This document shows, piece by piece, positions 6,883-9,645 of a DNA stretch of 9,645 bases. The notes under the pieces are model-generated. The model had not been told where the DNA came from. It was given only the letters and a program-made list of their open reading frames with translations, and searched no databases. The stretch is from SURF-24 sp964537965 (GTDB lineage: Bacteria > Bacteroidota > Ignavibacteria > Ignavibacteriales > SURF-24), in assembly GCA_964537965.1 (NCBI GenBank), contig CAZIDB010000185.1:1-9645 (forward strand). The letters run 5' to 3'. Each line of letters begins with the position of its first letter. Positions within the stretch are counted from its first letter, which is position 1. Made by a program: the position numbers and the translations under genes.

Positions 6883-8832
6883 TTAATATATGGATAGAGA
6901 TATCGTAACCCTACTTCCTTCATGACACCAGAATGCACCACTCTTTTCTGTTTTTTTGATTCCTGAATCAGTTACACCTAAAGGAGGTATGGGATCCATA
7001 ACATATGAACGGTTATACGAACGAATATAATTGCAAGCTGTTAATCCTTCTGCTTTAAAATAATAGGAAGAAGGGCTTTGTGAATAAACCGGTACTGATG
7101 TAGCAGAACAAGACCAGTCTACTGTGACATTATAAGTATTATATAGAATTGTCCCTGCAGATGAATAATTAATTGTCACGGAGGCGCTTTTTGTAACAGG
7201 ATCATAAGAACCGCTTATACTCAAACTGGAAACGCTTAGCACCCCGCCGGTTGAATCAGTTCTTAATATTGAGCCCGAGAATGAATTACCAGACGTTGTG
7301 ATTTTACCGAAATAAGATGCAGAAGCCCCTGTTGTATCAGTTCCACTGTAAGTTGTATCGCGAAGAATTTTAGTAGGCCACCCGTAGGCATCTAGAGTAT
7401 AATATTTTCCTTTGCAAGTCCAGTTATTTACACCATATCCCGGATTTATTTCTACGGCAGCTGAAATAAAATTCGGAGTAACAGTTGTTGCTGTAATTAC
7501 TGTCTGTAAAGTTGCAGTAGCAAGTTGTTTATTTGATTGATCGTATAATTTAACAGTAACTGTGTAGGTTCCTTCGTTTGTAAAAGAGTGAGTTATGGTA
7601 CTATCATTATTCACAGTTACCTCGGAAGTCTGATCGCCAAAATTCCAGATATATTTATATTGTGACGGTAATTTATTTTTTGAATTAGCAGTAAACTTAA
7701 TATTTTCATTTGGTTTAGCAGACGTAGGATTTTGAGAGATACTGATTTCTACAGATGACCAAAGAATTAAGTCGGAATGTCCCGTGTATTGTATTTTGCA
7801 AAATAATTTATCTTCATTATCCCAACGTTGCTTAGCAATTGTTGGAGTTTGTGTAAACCAATAATCAAGTGAACGAGGTATTTTTAATGAGTTGTTAGAA
7901 AGCGTATCAAATAATGAGCGCGCTTGTGAAGCGTTCCAATTAGTTTCAACCCGCCAGGTAAAACCTGTATAGGCGCCTGCTTCAGATATATCGATCATAG
8001 CATTAGGCCAGCTTCCCAAAAAGCCATAACAGAAACCACCATAGACAATCGTTGAATCCTTAGTGAAATTATTATGATTAGAAAAGAGAGAAGGGCTTAT
8101 AAAGTATCTAGGATCATCCTGATGAATTTGAATGAGAGGTATGTTGCCATTATAGAGCTCTTCTTTATATTTTTCGTTTGTAGCAGCATTTACTTCTTCG
8201 CCGGTCATCAGGTAAACTTCGGTTATATTCCATTTACTTGGATATGCCCAACCATGAGAATAAATATGAACTATCCCATATCCGGAAAGATTGAGCATCG
8301 CATCAACTGTTGCAGCTTCACCTAAAAGTGTTATTGGTGGGTTATAACCAATCCTGGGGAATATTGTATTATATAAGTTCATAATAGAATTAGCCTGAGA
8401 CTGACGATCAGCATAATGCGGATTTATAAAGATTGTTTTTTTATTTGTCGGAGAATACGAATCAGGATCAGCAGCAATTAAAGAAGTTTTCTCAAAAGTC
8501 GATTTCCTCAAAGGTTCACCGTCTTCCGGAACAATAAAAATTCCGCCGATAATACCATTTTTATATTTAATAACAATACCTTGAGAATTAACTTCTCCTG
8601 TTAGCACAGTAGTATCTTTAAGAAAAACTTTCAGGACAGAATCTAACGCTGATGCTGTATCTTTAACAGCAAGCAGTGTGCTAAGGAGATTATCCCCCTT
8701 TTCTTGCATTGATATTATGTTATCTGTAAAGGTTGGTTCATTTCCGGTAGGTTGAACACCATTATCATCTTTATTACAGGAAGAGAAAATAAAAAACATG
8801 GCAATTAATAAAAACATAGAAATGTTTTTCAT
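6883..8832 (-). CDS. Surface lipoprotein with caspase-like (clan CD) peptidase and PKD domain
   Basis: Predicted surface cysteine peptidase, 649 residues. I chose the ATG at 8832 rather than the in-frame one at 8889. It gives a textbook lipoprotein signal ending F-I-F-S-S-C19, has GAGG at good spacing upstream, and the earlier start lies inside the palindromic element. After Cys19 comes N-K-D-D, close to the K-D-D core of the Bacteroidetes surface lipoprotein export signal. Residues about 130-350 look like a caspase/CHAT/gingipain fold. G-I-V-H-I-Y-S-H193-G supplies the His, T-I-V-Y-G-G-F-C268 the Cys, and A-G-A-Y-T-G-F-T-W then S-L-F-D-T-L match the usual strand and helix after the Cys. A PKD domain (about 363-448, W-N-F-G-D) is about half identical to that of the papain-like lipoprotein. 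The Ser/Thr-rich C-terminal beta region (450-649) has only weak likeness to the shared module. No self-cleavage site or substrate can be named. Confidence 0.85.
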   Translation of the reverse strand: MKNISMFLLIAMFFIFSSCNKDDNGVQPTGNEPTFTDNIISMQEKGDNLLSTLLAVKDTASALDSVLKVFLKDTTVLTGEVNSQGIVIKYKNGIIGGIFIVPEDGEPLRKSTFEKTSLIAADPDSYSPTNKKTIFINPHYADRQSQANSIMNLYNTIFPRIGYNPPITLLGEAATVDAMLNLSGYGIVHIYSHGWAYPSKWNITEVYLMTGEEVNAATNEKYKEELYNGNIPLIQIHQDDPRYFISPSLFSNHNNFTKDSTIVYGGFCYGFLGSWPNAMIDISEAGAYTGFTWRVETNWNASQARSLFDTLSNNSLKIPRSLDYWFTQTPTIAKQRWDNEDKLFCKIQYTGHSDLILWSSVEISISQNPTSAKPNENIKFTANSKNKLPSQYKYIWNFGDQTSEVTVNNDSTITHSFTNEGTYTVTVKLYDQSNKQLATATLQTVITATTVTPNFISAAVEINPGYGVNNWTCKGKYYTLDAYGWPTKILRDTTYSGTDTTGASASYFGKITTSGNSFSGSILRTDSTGGVLSVSSLSISGSYDPVTKSASVTINYSSAGTILYNTYNVTVDWSCSATSVPVYSQSPSSYYFKAEGLTACNYIRSYNRSYVMDPIPPLGVTDSGIKKTEKSGAFWCHEGSRVTISLSIY

Positions 8833-8858
8833 GAAAAACCTCGTTGGAAAAAGTTGTA

Positions 8859-8889
8859 CAAAATTCGTGAACGAATTATTAACTATCAA
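8859..8889 (-). promoter_or_regulatory. Candidate promoter of the caspase-like gene with an internal palindrome
   Basis: On the minus strand TTG (8889-8887), at the edge of palindrome copy 3, is followed after 20 nt by GAATTTTG (8866-8859), five of six defined bases of TAnnTTTG. The spacing is the same as upstream of the papain-like gene. A start near 8853 leaves about 20 nt to the ATG at 8832. A second perfect inverted repeat, AATTCGT-GA-ACGAATT (8862-8877), overlaps the -7 box and could be an operator. Confidence 0.5.
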
Positions 8890-8908
8890 TGACGCATTTG
8901 CGTTATTT
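8886..8908 (-). promoter_or_regulatory. Palindromic operator-like element, copy 3
   Basis: Core ATGACGCATTTGCGTTAT at 8889-8906 on the plus strand. It differs from copies 1 and 2 at only two of 23 positions, and the two changes sit at mirror-image places, so the two half-sites are exchanged. Its inner edge is 56 bp from the ATG at 8832, nearly the spacing of copy 1 to its gene (54 bp). Confidence 0.65.
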
Positions 8909-8942
8909 ATTTTAAAAGATTTTTATGTTTGGGAAATAAATA

Positions 8943-9569
8943 CTAATCGAATTCTGTATTCAGATCATTATCCTTGAATTTTCTAAAGAAATTTTTCAGT
9001 TGATGTGGTAGAACTCTGGATTCTGAAAGCTTAGGTATTTCATCTTCGGCAAAAAATTCTACTCCGTTAGTTTCATTACTCAAAGTAGCTTTGCCGCCGG
9101 TTAGTTCGCACAAGAAAAAAGCTTTATAAATATGAAATGGAAACGGCGGGTAGTGCCCCTGTTTATCTCTGTCATAAAACGCCAACAATTTTATTGCTTT
9201 CACTTCAAAGCCGGATTCTTCCCATACTTCTCTTTCAACATTTTGTGTTGGAGTCATATTAGGATCTGCCCATCCTCCGGGTAAAGTCCAACAACCATCC
9301 ATAACTTCTTTAACCAATAGAATCTTATTATCTCTGAATACGACACCCCGTACATCAATCTTGGGAGTTTGATACCCTTCTTCACGAAGTAATATTTCTG
9401 TCATTTTCTCGACTGGTAATTCCGTATGCAAAGAAAATATTTCAGCTGATATTTTCTGAATTGCATGATAGCGTTCAATATCGAAATGGTTATCGCAATA
9501 AGTTAAACCGTTTTGAGCAATTGCCTGTAGTTCTCTCGCCCATTCAAGCCATTTGGTTATCATTCTCAT
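8943..9569 (-). CDS. NUDIX hydrolase with N-terminal Nudix_hydro_N-type domain
   Basis: A cytoplasmic 208-residue hydrolase of nucleoside diphosphates linked to another moiety. The helical N-terminal part (about 1-65: K-W-L-E-W-A, A-I-A-Q-N-G-L, F-D-I-E-R-Y) matches the domain found in YjhB-like proteins, often annotated as ADP-ribose pyrophosphatase. Some Gram-positive relatives hydrolyse CDP-choline. The NUDIX fold follows G-Y-Q-T-P-K-I-D-V-R-G. The box runs from G99 to F121 and keeps R113-E-V-W-E-E-S-G, with the metal-binding E114, E117 and E118. The first Glu of G-x5-E, however, is M105. The tail V-E-F-F then L-S-E-S-R is also typical. The start is uncertain: ATG at 9563 (residue 3) has GGA six nt upstream, a better site than that of 9569. 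It has no signal peptide, and no terminator is evident before the caspase-like gene 110 bp downstream, so some readthrough is possible. It is probably an ordinary neighbour, not part of the surface hydrolase set. Confidence 0.9.
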   Translation of the reverse strand: MRMITKWLEWARELQAIAQNGLTYCDNHFDIERYHAIQKISAEIFSLHTELPVEKMTEILLREEGYQTPKIDVRGVVFRDNKILLVKEVMDGCWTLPGGWADPNMTPTQNVEREVWEESGFEVKAIKLLAFYDRDKQGHYPPFPFHIYKAFFLCELTGGKATLSNETNGVEFFAEDEIPKLSESRVLPHQLKNFFRKFKDNDLNTEFD

Positions 9570-9645
9570 TCCATTTTTTACAGGTAAAAAAACGAAAAAC
9601 TGTTTTTACTTCCAAATAATTTTCAAATGCGGTTTATTAATTCAA

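Noticed and set aside
8833..8889. The longer start of the caspase-like lipoprotein at 8889, adding 19 residues.
   Set aside because: The extension puts charged and polar residues ahead of a normal lipoprotein signal, has no ribosome binding site, and overlaps the candidate promoter and palindrome.
9595..9607. AAAAAC-T-GTTTTT inverted repeat near the right edge.
   Set aside because: A one-base loop cannot fold well and the arms are homopolymeric. Likely composition.
9620..9645. A possible fourth palindromic element upstream of the NUDIX gene (CAAATGCGGTTTATT on the plus strand).
   Set aside because: Only one half-site is approximately matched and the other arm is absent, so I do not count it as a copy.

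Overview
The window is AT-rich and every convincing gene lies on the minus strand, so transcription runs from high to low coordinates. It suggests a low-GC member of the Bacteroidota/Ignavibacteriota (FCB) assemblage. The reasons are lipoproteins with a charged K-D patch just after the lipid-bearing cysteine, PKD and IPT/TIG modules on large secreted proteins, and candidate promoters of the TTG / TAnnTTTG type. Clear Shine-Dalgarno sequences are present, which fits Ignavibacteria-like lineages better than Bacteroides. This assignment is inference, not proof.

Layout in transcription order: (1) 9569-8943, a cytoplasmic two-domain NUDIX hydrolase whose NUDIX box lacks the first Glu. (2) 8832-6883, a 649-residue lipoprotein with a caspase-like (clan CD, CHAT/gingipain-like) His/Cys pair and a PKD domain. 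(3) 6465-3817, an 882-residue lipoprotein with a papain-like Cys/His/Asp triad, then PKD, IPT/TIG and a C-terminal module. (4) 3629-3186 and 3176-105, a two-gene operon: a small lipoprotein with an NTF2-like tail, then a 1023-residue exported protein with a zinc-dependent phospholipase C/S1-P1-like domain, four IPT/TIG repeats and the same C-terminal module as (3). An intrinsic terminator closes the operon at 38-1.

The window thus holds three unrelated predicted hydrolase folds (cysteine peptidase of two clans, zinc phospholipase/nuclease) on a shared chassis of export signal, PKD and/or IPT/TIG modules and, in two of them, a homologous C-terminal domain. A near-palindromic 23-bp element (core ATRACGCATTTGCGTYAT) lies once upstream of each of the three transcription units (3681-3703, 6712-6734, 8886-8908), ending about 55 bp from the start codon in two cases. 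In two of the three, a Bacteroidota-type promoter can be drawn starting inside it with identical 20-bp spacing. This looks like a small regulon of surface hydrolases under one dimeric regulator that is not encoded here.

The papain-like gene also has a 249-nt leader with a 16-bp complementarity that would bury its ribosome binding site and start codon. Intergenic stretches 3630-3816, 6466-6882 and 8833-8942 hold the elements above plus terminator-like hairpins. The short 9570-9645 stretch upstream of the NUDIX gene shows no promoter that I can defend.
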